Program-made: the position numbers and the translations under genes | NCBI GenBank assembly: GCA_023457495.1 | Contig: JAEWLQ010000085.1 | Span: forward strand, 62,001 to 126,000 | Direction: 5' to 3' | Source: Pseudomonadota bacterium | GTDB lineage: Bacteria > Pseudomonadota > Gammaproteobacteria > Steroidobacterales > Steroidobacteraceae | Length of the DNA: 64,000 nt | In this document: one piece after another, positions 35,467 through 44,000 of the stretch | Numbering within the stretch: the first letter of the stretch is position 1 | Layout of the letters: each line of letters begins with the position of its first letter | Notes under the pieces: generated by a model | Database searches by the model: none | What the model was told of the DNA's origin: nothing | What the model saw: the letters and a program-made list of their open reading frames with translations, nothing else

Positions 35467-35694
35467 ATGTCCGGATCCATGAAGAAGCTCGGGATAGATC
35501 GACTGAATGTCGAGCAACGCCTGTCCCTCATAGATGAGATCTGGGAAAGCCTTGATGAGAAATCAATTCCGCTGAGCGATGCCCAAAGGACCGAGCTCCA
35601 GCATCGCATTGCGGATCATCAATCAAATCCCGAGGACGTCGTGAGTCTCGAGGATGTAAGGACCAAGGTGCTGCCGCCTCGCGGCGGCAAATGA
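35467..35694 (+). CDS. RelB-like putative addiction-module antitoxin
   Basis: The 75-residue protein (NVEQRLSLIDEIWESLDE, LSDAQRTELQHRIADHQSNP, DVVSLEDVRTKVL) matches the putative addiction-module component family, in which antitoxin precedes a ParE/RelE toxin. The ATG at 35467 is used; one at 35479 (MKKLGIDRL) is an alternative. It overlaps the next frame by four bases. Its partner toxin is truncated, so the module is probably inactive or the antitoxin orphaned. Confidence 0.85.
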   Translation: MSGSMKKLGIDRLNVEQRLSLIDEIWESLDEKSIPLSDAQRTELQHRIADHQSNPEDVVSLEDVRTKVLPPRGGK

Positions 35695-35819
35695 AGCATT
35701 CGATTGTTTTCCGTCGTGCGGCCGAGGCTGAATTCGCCGAGGCGGCACGCTGGTATGAAGGACGAGCATCGGGCGTTGGATACCGGTTTGCGCGGCCGGA
35801 AGTAGCCTCATGCAAATGA
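35691..35819 (+). pseudogene. Truncated ParE/RelE toxin
   Basis: The 42-residue frame from the ATG at 35691 reads MKHSIVFRRAAEAEFAEAAR and WYEGRASGVGYRF, the clear start of a ParE-type toxin of normally about 95 residues. It then runs into a foreign tail and stops at 35819, right before a strong hairpin. All later active-site strands are missing. Confidence 0.8.
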
Positions 35820-35822
35820 AAA

Positions 35823-35850
35823 GGCCCCGGTGACCTGCGCCACCGGGGCC
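35823..35850. terminator. Hairpin terminator, probably bidirectional
   Basis: GGCCCCGGTG at 35823-35832 pairs with CACCGGGGCC at 35841-35850 around an eight-base loop. TCGTTT follows on the plus strand and TTCATTTG on the minus strand. It lies 26 bases after the aldolase stop codon (minus) and directly after the broken toxin (plus). Confidence 0.75.
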
Positions 35851-35876
35851 TCGTTTCGAACGTCAACGTCTAACTA

Positions 35877-36770
35877 TCAGGTCTTCGACGCGTCGTAGAT
35901 GCTCTGGATCGCCGCATCCAGCGTCTTGTCGAACTCCGCATCGCTCTGCTGCGCGGCCAGGCCTTCCGACAGCGCGCGCGAGAAGCTCGCGATCATGCCG
36001 TTCTGGCGCGCCAGGCGCTTGTTCGACTCGTCGCGCGAATAACCGCCCGACAGCGCGACGACCTTCAATACGCGCGGGTGCTTGATCAGCTCGGTGTAGA
36101 AGTTGTCGACTTCCGGAATCGTGAGCTTGAGCATCACCTGCTGGTTGGCCGGCAGCTTGTCGAGCTCGGCGAGGATTTCCTGCTTGAGCACGGCTTCCGA
36201 ACCCTTCTTGTCCGGGTTCTTGATGTCCACTTCCGGCTCGACGATCGGCACGAGGCCCTTGGCGAGCACTTGGCGCGCCACCTCGAACTGCTGCTTCACG
36301 GCGGCCTTGATGCCCTCGGCGTTGTTCTGCTTGATGACCGAGCGTTCCTTGGTGCCGAAGATGCCCTTGGACTTCGCCTTGTCGAGTAGTTTGTCGAGGT
36401 CCGGCATCGGCTTCATGAGCTGCACGCCGTTCACCTCGTCCGCGAGACCCTTGTCGATCTTGAGGAACGGCACGACCTGCTTGGTGTTCCACAGGTAGTC
36501 GGCCGCCGGCTTGCCGCCGAAGTCACGATCCATCGTCGCTTCGAACAGGATCGCGCCGAGGATGCGGTTGCCGCCGAACACCGGGCTCGCGACGATGCGG
36601 GTGCGCATCTGGTGCACGAGATCCATCATCTGCTGCTCGCCCGAGTAGGTGTTCTCCTCGATGCCGTAGAGCTTGAGCGCCTTCGGCGTGCTGCCGCCGC
36701 TCTGGTCCAGCGCTGCGATGAATCCTGGCTGGTTGCGGATCTTGGCTGCCTGTTGCTCGAAATTGCTCAT
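35877..36770 (-). CDS. Class I fructose-bisphosphate aldolase
   Basis: The 297-residue protein starts at the ATG at 36770 (MSNFEQQAAKIRNQPGFIAA), chosen because AAGGA lies upstream and the family begins here. Family marks are ALDQSGGSTPKALKLYG, SGEQQMMDLVHQMRTRI, FLKIDKGLADEVNGVQLMKP, VPIVEPEVDI and LKLTIPEVDNFY, with Lys residues suited to Schiff-base catalysis. It interconverts fructose 1,6-bisphosphate with the two triose phosphates in glycolysis and gluconeogenesis. It seems monocistronic, ending at a strong terminator. Confidence 0.94.
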   Translation of the reverse strand: MSNFEQQAAKIRNQPGFIAALDQSGGSTPKALKLYGIEENTYSGEQQMMDLVHQMRTRIVASPVFGGNRILGAILFEATMDRDFGGKPAADYLWNTKQVVPFLKIDKGLADEVNGVQLMKPMPDLDKLLDKAKSKGIFGTKERSVIKQNNAEGIKAAVKQQFEVARQVLAKGLVPIVEPEVDIKNPDKKGSEAVLKQEILAELDKLPANQQVMLKLTIPEVDNFYTELIKHPRVLKVVALSGGYSRDESNKRLARQNGMIASFSRALSEGLAAQQSDAEFDKTLDAAIQSIYDASKT

Positions 36771-36896
36771 TGAAATCGTCCTTTGGGGGTGGATACGTAA
36801 TTTTTGGAGGCGGGCATGGTAAGGGCGCCCCCGGTCCGGAGCAATGGCCCCGTCTTGTCCCCGGCAGGACAACGTATTGTCTTTATGGTCAATGAG

Positions 36897-37091
36897 TTAG
36901 AGGCGACCCAGGCTGGCGTTCAGCGCGGTCGTCATCGCGGCCTCGCCGCTGACGAGCGCCTTCCAGCCGATCTCGATGCCCTTGCGCCGGCCCTTCTTGG
37001 TGAGCTTGAACCCGGCGGGATCGATGGTGAGCACCAGCAGCTCCTTGCCCACTTTCACTTCGCGCTTGATCGGCTTGTCGAGCTTGGTCAT
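36897..37091 (-). CDS. Small hypothetical protein
   Basis: The 64-residue protein (KPIKREVKVGKELLVLTI, GFKLTKKGRRKGIEIGWKAL) starts at the ATG at 37091 with GAAGG seven to eight bases upstream. It is basic and lacks signal or membrane segments. It follows the gene at 37105-37389 by 13 bases, so the two are probably co-transcribed. Family not recognised. Confidence 0.65.
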   Translation of the reverse strand: MTKLDKPIKREVKVGKELLVLTIDPAGFKLTKKGRRKGIEIGWKALVSGEAAMTTALNASLGRL

Positions 37092-37104
37092 ATCGGGCCT
37101 TCGT

Positions 37105-37389
37105 TCAGAAGAGTTCGCGCCCCCGTGGCAGCCGGTTGAAGTCGGCCTGGTATTCCGCGAAGGCCTTGCGGGCCTTTTCGCGCCGCCAGCTGACGTTCGG
37201 TGACGCTTCTTCGCCGGTTGGTGGTTCGCCAGGGTCTCCCACGTGCACTTCCGGCAACGGCGCTTCCTCGAGCGTCTCGGATTGGACGATCGGCACGTCG
37301 ATTTGCGGCAGTTCCATCTGCGGCAGGTCCTGGATCACGGCGTCAGCGGCCTCGGCGGAATTGAAATCGGGTTGTCGGCGCTTCGGCAT
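37105..37389 (-). CDS. Small acidic, proline-rich hypothetical protein
   Basis: The 94-residue protein from the ATG at 37389 begins MPKRRQPDFNSAEAADAVI and continues with an acidic Pro-rich middle (LPQMELPQIDVPIV, EEAPLPEVHVGDPGEPP). It ends in a basic segment (VSWRREKARKAFAEYQADFN). It is probably largely disordered. It lies 13 bases upstream of the small gene at 36897-37091. No function is suggested by the sequence. Confidence 0.55.
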   Translation of the reverse strand: MPKRRQPDFNSAEAADAVIQDLPQMELPQIDVPIVQSETLEEAPLPEVHVGDPGEPPTGEEASPNVSWRREKARKAFAEYQADFNRLPRGRELF

Positions 37390-37508
37390 GGCGCACCTCC
37401 ATGTGACTTTGAACGCGCATGGTCGCGGGGCGACCGGATCGCGGTCATAGGAGTGTGCCGGCGTAGGGTGTCAGCCAGCGGTTTCGATTGGCTGGCGCGC
37501 GTCTGCCC

Positions 37509-40500
37509 TCATTGGCTCCAGCGCACGCTGCCCCGCAACCCGATATTCGAATCTCCGCAAAACTGCTCGAACCGCGCGTCGAGCGACGTCATGTTCTCGC
37601 CGTTGTACGTCACGCTGTCGATGACGAACCAGCCGCGCGTCGAGCCGCAACCACTGCCGCGACCGCTCACGCTGATGCCGCCACGTGCGGGATTCGTCGG
37701 GCCGTTGCGAACCACATCGGGGTAATAGCCGGGCTGCAGGCGCGGAATGCTGACCATCTTGAACAGATGCACCGCCCAGGACACATCGCTCGCGCTGTTC
37801 TGGGCGCTGACGAATCCTCCCGAGAAATCGACTTCGCTTCCGCCCTGAAACAGGACATTCGCGGGCGTGTACAGATAAGTGCCACCCCCGGTGATGAACT
37901 CACCAGGATCGCCCGTGACATAGAAGAAGTTTCCGGTGGCGGGGACTGCCCCGGGCGGCGGCGTCCAGATGCCAGCGGGCGCTGGGTAGATCGGTCCGAC
38001 CGGCGCGGTCGAATCGTCGTAACGCCAGTGGATCTTGCCGCGTAACACACCCGTGAAGCCCTCGCAGGCGCGCTCGAAGCGCACGGTCAGACTGCGCAAC
38101 GCGCTGCCCTCGAACGTGACTTCATCGACGACGAACCAGCCGCTGCCGGGGCAGCCGCGGCCATCGCCTCCCCACCAGAATCCGCCCTTGGCGATGTTTT
38201 CTCCGCCGGACAGGTCGTAATAACCCTCGACGAGTTGCGCGAGCGGCACCATGGGCCGGAAATGTCCCTTCCAGTGCGTGTCCCCTTGCACCTCGACGTC
38301 GACCTGGCTGCCCAGTGTCATCAGCGTGAACTGCGCGTCCGTGGGCGTGTAGAGATACGTCTTGCCGTCGCCGACGAAGTCGCCGGCTTCGCTCTGTAGA
38401 TAGACGTAGTTGCCGCTCGCGGGCGTGGCTCCGCCGGCCGGCTCCCACAGCCCGGCGGGCGGCGGATTCTGCGGCGGCGGCGGTGTGCGCGTGTCACTCG
38501 CCGACCAGCGCACGTACCCGCGCAGCGCGCGGCTGCCCATTTCGCAGTGGTGCGCGAAACGCAGTGCGATCGAGGTGAGCGTGCTGCCCGAGTAGGTCAC
38601 CTCGTCGACGACGAACCAGCCGCTCACCTGGTTGCATGCGCGCCCCTCGCCGGTCCACGAGAGCGAGCCCTCCACCGCGCCGCTCGGGAAACGCACCAGG
38701 TTGCCGTAGTAACCCGCCCGCATCTCCGAGATGCTCGACATCGCCTGGAAGTGGCCGACCCACTCCTCGTCGCCGGTCACGGTGATCGTGAAGCGATTCG
38801 GCGCCGGCGCGATGTAGCCACCGCCGTATCCGATGACGCTGGTGAGCGGGGTATACGTCATCGTGCGTCCCTGGCCCACGAATTCGCCGGCATCGCTTTG
38901 TAGATAGACGACGTTGCCCGTCGCGGGAACGGCGCCCGCCGGTGGCGCCCACAGGCCATCGGGCGGCGGAACGACCGGTCCCGGCGGCTGCGTCGCATCG
39001 TCCGGACGCCAGTGGATCTTGCCGCGGATGGCCGGCGTGTTGCCTTCGCAGTGGTGTTCGAAGCGCGCATCGAGCGCGGCGACGGCCTCACCGTCGAAAA
39101 CGATGTGATCGATGACGAACCACCCGGTGGAAACGTTGCACCCGCGACTTTCGTAATTCACCGAGAGCCCACCGACCGCGGGATTGCCGGACCACGCGCG
39201 CTGCGTCTCCGGGTAATAGCCAGTCTCGAGTTCCGTCAGCGGCGACATGGGAATGAACGACACGAGCACGCCGGTCCGGCCGCCGATGCCGAATTCGAGG
39301 ACTCTCAGGTTTCGCGACGGGAAGAATGTGGCATTCGCCTGCGTGAACGTTTCGGTGACGCCCCGCCCGAGGAAATCGCCCGGATCGCTCGCCAGGTAGA
39401 CGTAGTTGCCGGTCGTGGGTGTGCTGCCCGCCGGCGGTTCCCAGAGCCCACCGGGCGCGGGGTTCACGGGACCCGGCGGTCGCGTCTCGTCGCCGCGGAC
39501 CCAGTGGAGCTGTCCGCGCAGGCCGATCGCGCCCCCGCCACAGCGCTGTTCGAAACGGATATCGACGGAGGCCAGCTCTCCGGCCGCGTACTCCGCACCG
39601 TCAACCTTGAACCATCCCTGCTGGCTGGAGCAGCCATTGCCCATGCCCGTGACCCTCAGTCCGCCGGTGTTCGGATCGTGAAACGGCGCGCCGATCAGGT
39701 CGGTATACGTGCCGGTGCGGAGCTGCGTTTCATTCACCGGCATGTGGAACTGCACCGACCAGTTCTCATCGCCGTGCAACTCGAGACGCAGCACCCGGCC
39801 AATGGCCGAGAGGTCGAACACCGCGTTGGCCTTGGTGTAGGCGTAGTTGCCACCCATTCCCACCCAGTCGCCCGGATCGCTCTGCACCTGGAAGAACGAT
39901 GGAGAATCCGGCGACGTCGGAATGCGCGTGATCGCCGAGACCGTGGTGAGATTGTTGGCCAGGTTCGAATCGCCCTGGGTGGTGACACGCAGCGTCGCGT
40001 TCACGGCCACGAGCACGTTGATCGATAACTGGCTGTTCAGCGTGAACACCAGCGAGCCGCCGCTCGGCAGCAGCGGGACAGTCATGTTCGCCGCGGTCAC
40101 CGCCGGGCACGTCACGCCGCCGCTCGCGGAACACGTGATGCCGGTATTCACCTGCCCGCTGCTGAGCGCCGCTTCGAAGGCGAGGTTGCGCGCCGCATCC
40201 GGGCCCGCGTTCGAGACCGTGAAGCTGTACGGCACCAGGCTGCCGCTCGTGAAATCGCTCGCGGTCGTAGAGCCGGTGATGCTCACGTCGGCGGCGTAGG
40301 CGGTCACGGTCATGGTGACCGTGTTGTTCTGCGTCTCGCCGTCATTGGCCGCGGATACCGTCGCATTGCTCGCGATGGGGCCGCTGACGCCGGCGCCGAC
40401 CATCACGGACACGGTGAAACGCAGCGTAGCGCCTCCGGCAAGCGTGGGGACGGTCAGGGTCGAGTTGTCCACCGGGCAGATGGCCCCGCTCAACGCGACG

Positions 40501-40796
40501 CATCGAATTCCCGCGTGCGAGAGCCCCGCGCCAAGGTTCACGTTCAGGACGACGTTAGTCGCGGCCGTCGTGGAGGGATTCGAGACCTGGAAGACGAGTT
40601 CGGCGACGGCGCTGCTGGGGACAGGAGCGGTCGGCGCCGTCGCCGTCAATGCCACGCGGTCGGATGAGGTGGATCCGCCGCCGCTCGAGCTGGAGCTGGA
40701 GCTGGAGCTCGAGCTGGATCCGGAGTCGCTTCCGCCACCCCCGCAGCTCGCCAGCAAGAGAATGAGCGCGGTCGTCGCGAACAGGCGAAATGGCAT
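37509..40796 (-). CDS. Lipoprotein with two DUF11-like domains and five copies of an unassigned module
   Basis: The 1095-residue protein starts at the ATG at 40796 with a lipoprotein signal (FRLFATTALILLLASCGGGG; lipobox LASC) and a Ser-rich linker (SGSSSSSSSSSSSSGGGS). Two DUF11-like domains follow (VAELVFQVSNPSTTAATNVV; VPYSFTVSNAGPDAARNLAF). From about residue 300 come five tandem modules of about 155 residues. They start FFQVQSDPGDWVG, NYVYLASDPGDFLG, NVVYLQSDAGEFVG, NYVYLQSEAGDFVG and NFFYVTGDPGEFI, and each contains GC...GWFVxD and RFE..C..... followed by LRG.(I/L)HW. Joints are Pro-rich (PAPGGLWEPPAGS). The two cysteines per module suggest a disulphide. Surface location is expected; ligand unknown. 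Confidence 0.85.
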   Translation of the reverse strand: MPFRLFATTALILLLASCGGGGSDSGSSSSSSSSSSSSGGGSTSSDRVALTATAPTAPVPSSAVAELVFQVSNPSTTAATNVVLNVNLGAGLSHAGIRCVALSGAICPVDNSTLTVPTLAGGATLRFTVSVMVGAGVSGPIASNATVSAANDGETQNNTVTMTVTAYAADVSITGSTTASDFTSGSLVPYSFTVSNAGPDAARNLAFEAALSSGQVNTGITCSASGGVTCPAVTAANMTVPLLPSGGSLVFTLNSQLSINVLVAVNATLRVTTQGDSNLANNLTTVSAITRIPTSPDSPSFFQVQSDPGDWVGMGGNYAYTKANAVFDLSAIGRVLRLELHGDENWSVQFHMPVNETQLRTGTYTDLIGAPFHDPNTGGLRVTGMGNGCSSQQGWFKVDGAEYAAGELASVDIRFEQRCGGGAIGLRGQLHWVRGDETRPPGPVNPAPGGLWEPPAGSTPTTGNYVYLASDPGDFLGRGVTETFTQANATFFPSRNLRVLEFGIGGRTGVLVSFIPMSPLTELETGYYPETQRAWSGNPAVGGLSVNYESRGCNVSTGWFVIDHIVFDGEAVAALDARFEHHCEGNTPAIRGKIHWRPDDATQPPGPVVPPPDGLWAPPAGAVPATGNVVYLQSDAGEFVGQGRTMTYTPLTSVIGYGGGYIAPAPNRFTITVTGDEEWVGHFQAMSSISEMRAGYYGNLVRFPSGAVEGSLSWTGEGRACNQVSGWFVVDEVTYSGSTLTSIALRFAHHCEMGSRALRGYVRWSASDTRTPPPPQNPPPAGLWEPAGGATPASGNYVYLQSEAGDFVGDGKTYLYTPTDAQFTLMTLGSQVDVEVQGDTHWKGHFRPMVPLAQLVEGYYDLSGGENIAKGGFWWGGDGRGCPGSGWFVVDEVTFEGSALRSLTVRFERACEGFTGVLRGKIHWRYDDSTAPVGPIYPAPAGIWTPPPGAVPATGNFFYVTGDPGEFITGGGTYLYTPANVLFQGGSEVDFSGGFVSAQNSASDVSWAVHLFKMVSIPRLQPGYYPDVVRNGPTNPARGGISVSGRGSGCGSTRGWFVIDSVTYNGENMTSLDARFEQFCGDSNIGLRGSVRWSQ

Positions 40797-41020
40797 CGAA
40801 TCTCCCCTGGGTCCCTTTATCGAAGAGTTCTGCCGCGACGTTACATCTCTTGACACAAGGAGCCCGGGCGCGCGGGCATAAGTCGCGACCATGGGCGAGA
40901 GGCGTAAGAGTTTGCGCTGCTGCACCAGCGCCACGATCGGTCACAATTGCGCCACTGGACTTGCAGCTTCGGGCGTTGAACTGAAGGTGCATCGATCCAC
41001 CTCGCTGCCCCGGAGCCTTC

Positions 41021-44000
41021 ATGATCCGCAAACTCGCCTGCGCCGCCGCCGCGGTGGCGCTGTTCCTGACTGCAAGCTGCACGAAGACCACTGACACGCT
41101 GGTCGCTGAAAAGCCCACGGCCGCGCCGGCGGATCCATTGTGGTCCCAGCTCATCTCCGCGCACTCGACCGGCGCCATCTCGCGGCGCTCTCCGCTGCGG
41201 GTCGCGTTCACGAACGACGTGATCAGTGCGGACAAGGTCGGGTCGGACGCCTCGGCGTACCTGGTCATCGAGCCCACGCTCACGGGCAGCGTGACGTTCG
41301 CGAGTACGCGCGAGATCGTGGCGGCGCCGGCGAGTAGTGAACTCGCGCCGGGGACCACCTACAAGGTGCGGCTCAATGGCAAGGGTCTTTCCGGCATCGA
41401 CGCGAAGCTCGCGCCGTACGAATTCCTCGTCGAGACACTGACGCCCAACTTCGACGTCGTGACGCACGGGCTCGACGTGGATCCTTCGCACGACGACCGC
41501 ATGATCCTGCGCGGCACGATCACGACGGCGGACGTGGAAGACGGCGCGAAGGTCGAAAAACTGTTGCGCGCGGATCTGGTGGGTGCCGCGCTGCCGATCA
41601 CCTGGACGCACAACGCGGGCAACCAGCGGCACGAGTTCACGGTCGGATCGATTGTGCGCGCGGTGCAGCGGCGCACGATGAAAGTTTCGTGGGACGGCGC
41701 GCCGCTCGGCATCAAGACCGCGGACTCGCGTGAGCTGGAGATTCCGGGACGCAACGACTTCGCGGTGACGCAGGCGCAGGCGCTGCAGACCGACGGCCAG
41801 CGTCGCGTGATCGTGCAGTTCTCCGAGCGCCTCGATACGAAGCAGAACCTCAAGGGCCTGGTGCGCCTGTCGCAGGGCCAGTTCACCACGCAGATCCGCG
41901 ACCACATCCTCACGCTGTACGTGACGGATGACATCGTCGGCGACGTGACGTTGACGATCGACGAGGCGCTGCGCAGCCGCTCGGGTGGCACGCTGTCGGG
42001 CGAGAAGTCGTTCCCGCTCGCCTTCACGACCGCCAAGCCGCAGGTGCGCTTCGTCGGCAAGGGCGTGATCCTGCCGGACGCGGCGCGGCTCACGGTGCCG
42101 TTCGAGGCGGTCAGCGCCCGCGCGGTGCGCGTGACGGCGCTGCAGGTGTTCGAGGACAACATCCCGCAGTTCCTGCAGGTGAACCGGCTCGATGGCGCGC
42201 AGGAGATGGGCCGCGTCGGCCGCGTGTTGTGGACGAAGACCGTGCCGCTCTCCTCGCCCGTGCCCGGCCGCTGGACGCGTTACGACCTCGACGTCACGGA
42301 ACTCACGAAGAAGCACCCGGGTGGTTTGTTCCAGCTCAAGATCGCGCTGGCGCCCGGCGACGGTATCTGGGATTGCGCGGCGGATGAATTACTCGGTGGC
42401 GCGGCTGCGCAGCAGGAGATCCGCAACCAGGAAGACGGCGACACCTACGATCCGACGAACTGGGACTACTACCAGGATTACTGGGAAGGTGAGTCCATCG
42501 ACTGGAACCAGCGCGACAATCCCTGCAGCGCGTCTTACTACCGCTACGCGCAGGGCATCCGCGCCACGCGCAATCTGCTGGCGTCGAACATCGGACTGCT
42601 CGCCAAGCGCGGCGCCGGTGGCCAACTACTGATCTCCGCGACCGCGCTGGACTCTTCGGCGCCGCTCGCGGGCGTCAAGGTCGACGCGGTCAACTTCCAG
42701 AACCAGGTGCTCGCCTCGGCGAACACGGGCCGCGATGGACTCGTCGAGCTCACGCCGAAGAGTCAACCCTTCGCGCTGATCGCGACGTTGGATGGCCGCA
42801 AGGGATACCTGCGTGTCAGCAACGGCAGCGCCCTGCCCGTCAGCCACTTCGACGTGGGTGGCGAATCGGTGGTGAATGGCATCAAGGGGCATCTGTACGG
42901 CGATCGGGGTGTGTGGCGTCCGGGAGATTCCATCTACCTGACGTTCGCGCTGCAGGACAAGCAGAAGACGCTGCCGGCTAACCACCCGGTGACGGTCGAG
43001 TTGCGCAATCCGCGCAATCAGCTCGTGCAGACGCTGACCAACACGACACCGGTCGGGCAGTTCTATGCGTTCGAGCTCAAGACGGCGGCGGATGCCCTGA
43101 CCGGCGACTGGACCGCGACGGCGCTGGTCGGCGGCACGACGTTCCGCAAGACGCTGAAGATCGAAACGGTGATGCCGAACCGCCTCAAGATCGACCTCGA
43201 TCTCGGCGCGGGCGACGTGCTCGAGAGCAATCCGCTGAAGGCCGGTCTATCGGCGCAATGGCTCTCGGGCGCCACGGCCGCGAACCTGCGCGGCGCGATC
43301 GAGCTCACGCTCAAGCCCACGACCACGCGTTTCACGCGCAATACCGATTTCATCTTCGATGACCCGGCGCGCTCGTTTTCGGGCCAGCCGCTGAACCTGT
43401 TCGATGGCGAGCTCGACGAAAACGGCAAGGTGCGCTTCGAGAAGCCGCTCGAACTACCGAAGGATGCGCCGGGCATGCTGGCCGCCACCTTCGTCACGCG
43501 CGTGTTCGAGAACGGCGGTGCGTTCAGCATCGCGCGCGAGACGCGCACGCTGGCACCCTACGACCGGTTCGTGGGCCTGCGGCTGCCGAAAGGCGACGTC
43601 GCGCGCGACATGCTGATGACCGATCAGAAACACGTGGTCGAGCTCGCGACTTTGGACGCGGGCGGCAAACCCGTCAGCGTCGAGAAGCTCCAGGTGTCGC
43701 TCTACAAGATCGAGTGGAAATGGTGGTGGGACCAGAACGGCGATTCGCTGGCGCAATACGCGCAGGGCGAGAGCCAGTCGGTGATCCAGCAGGACACGGT
43801 CGCCACGAAGGATGGCAAGGGCCAGTGGACCTTTGAGATCAAATATCCCGAATGGGGACGTTATCTCCTGCGCGTCTGCGACGAGAGCGGCGGACATTGC
43901 ACCGGCCGCACGTTCTATATCGACTGGCCGAGCTGGGCGGGTAATGCGCGCGATCAATCGGGTCCCGCGGCAAACATCCTCACGCTCACCGCGGATAAAG

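Noticed and set aside
40841..42316. A 491-residue open frame on the minus strand
   Set aside because: It overlaps the start of the macroglobulin gene in antisense and is Arg/His-rich without domains.
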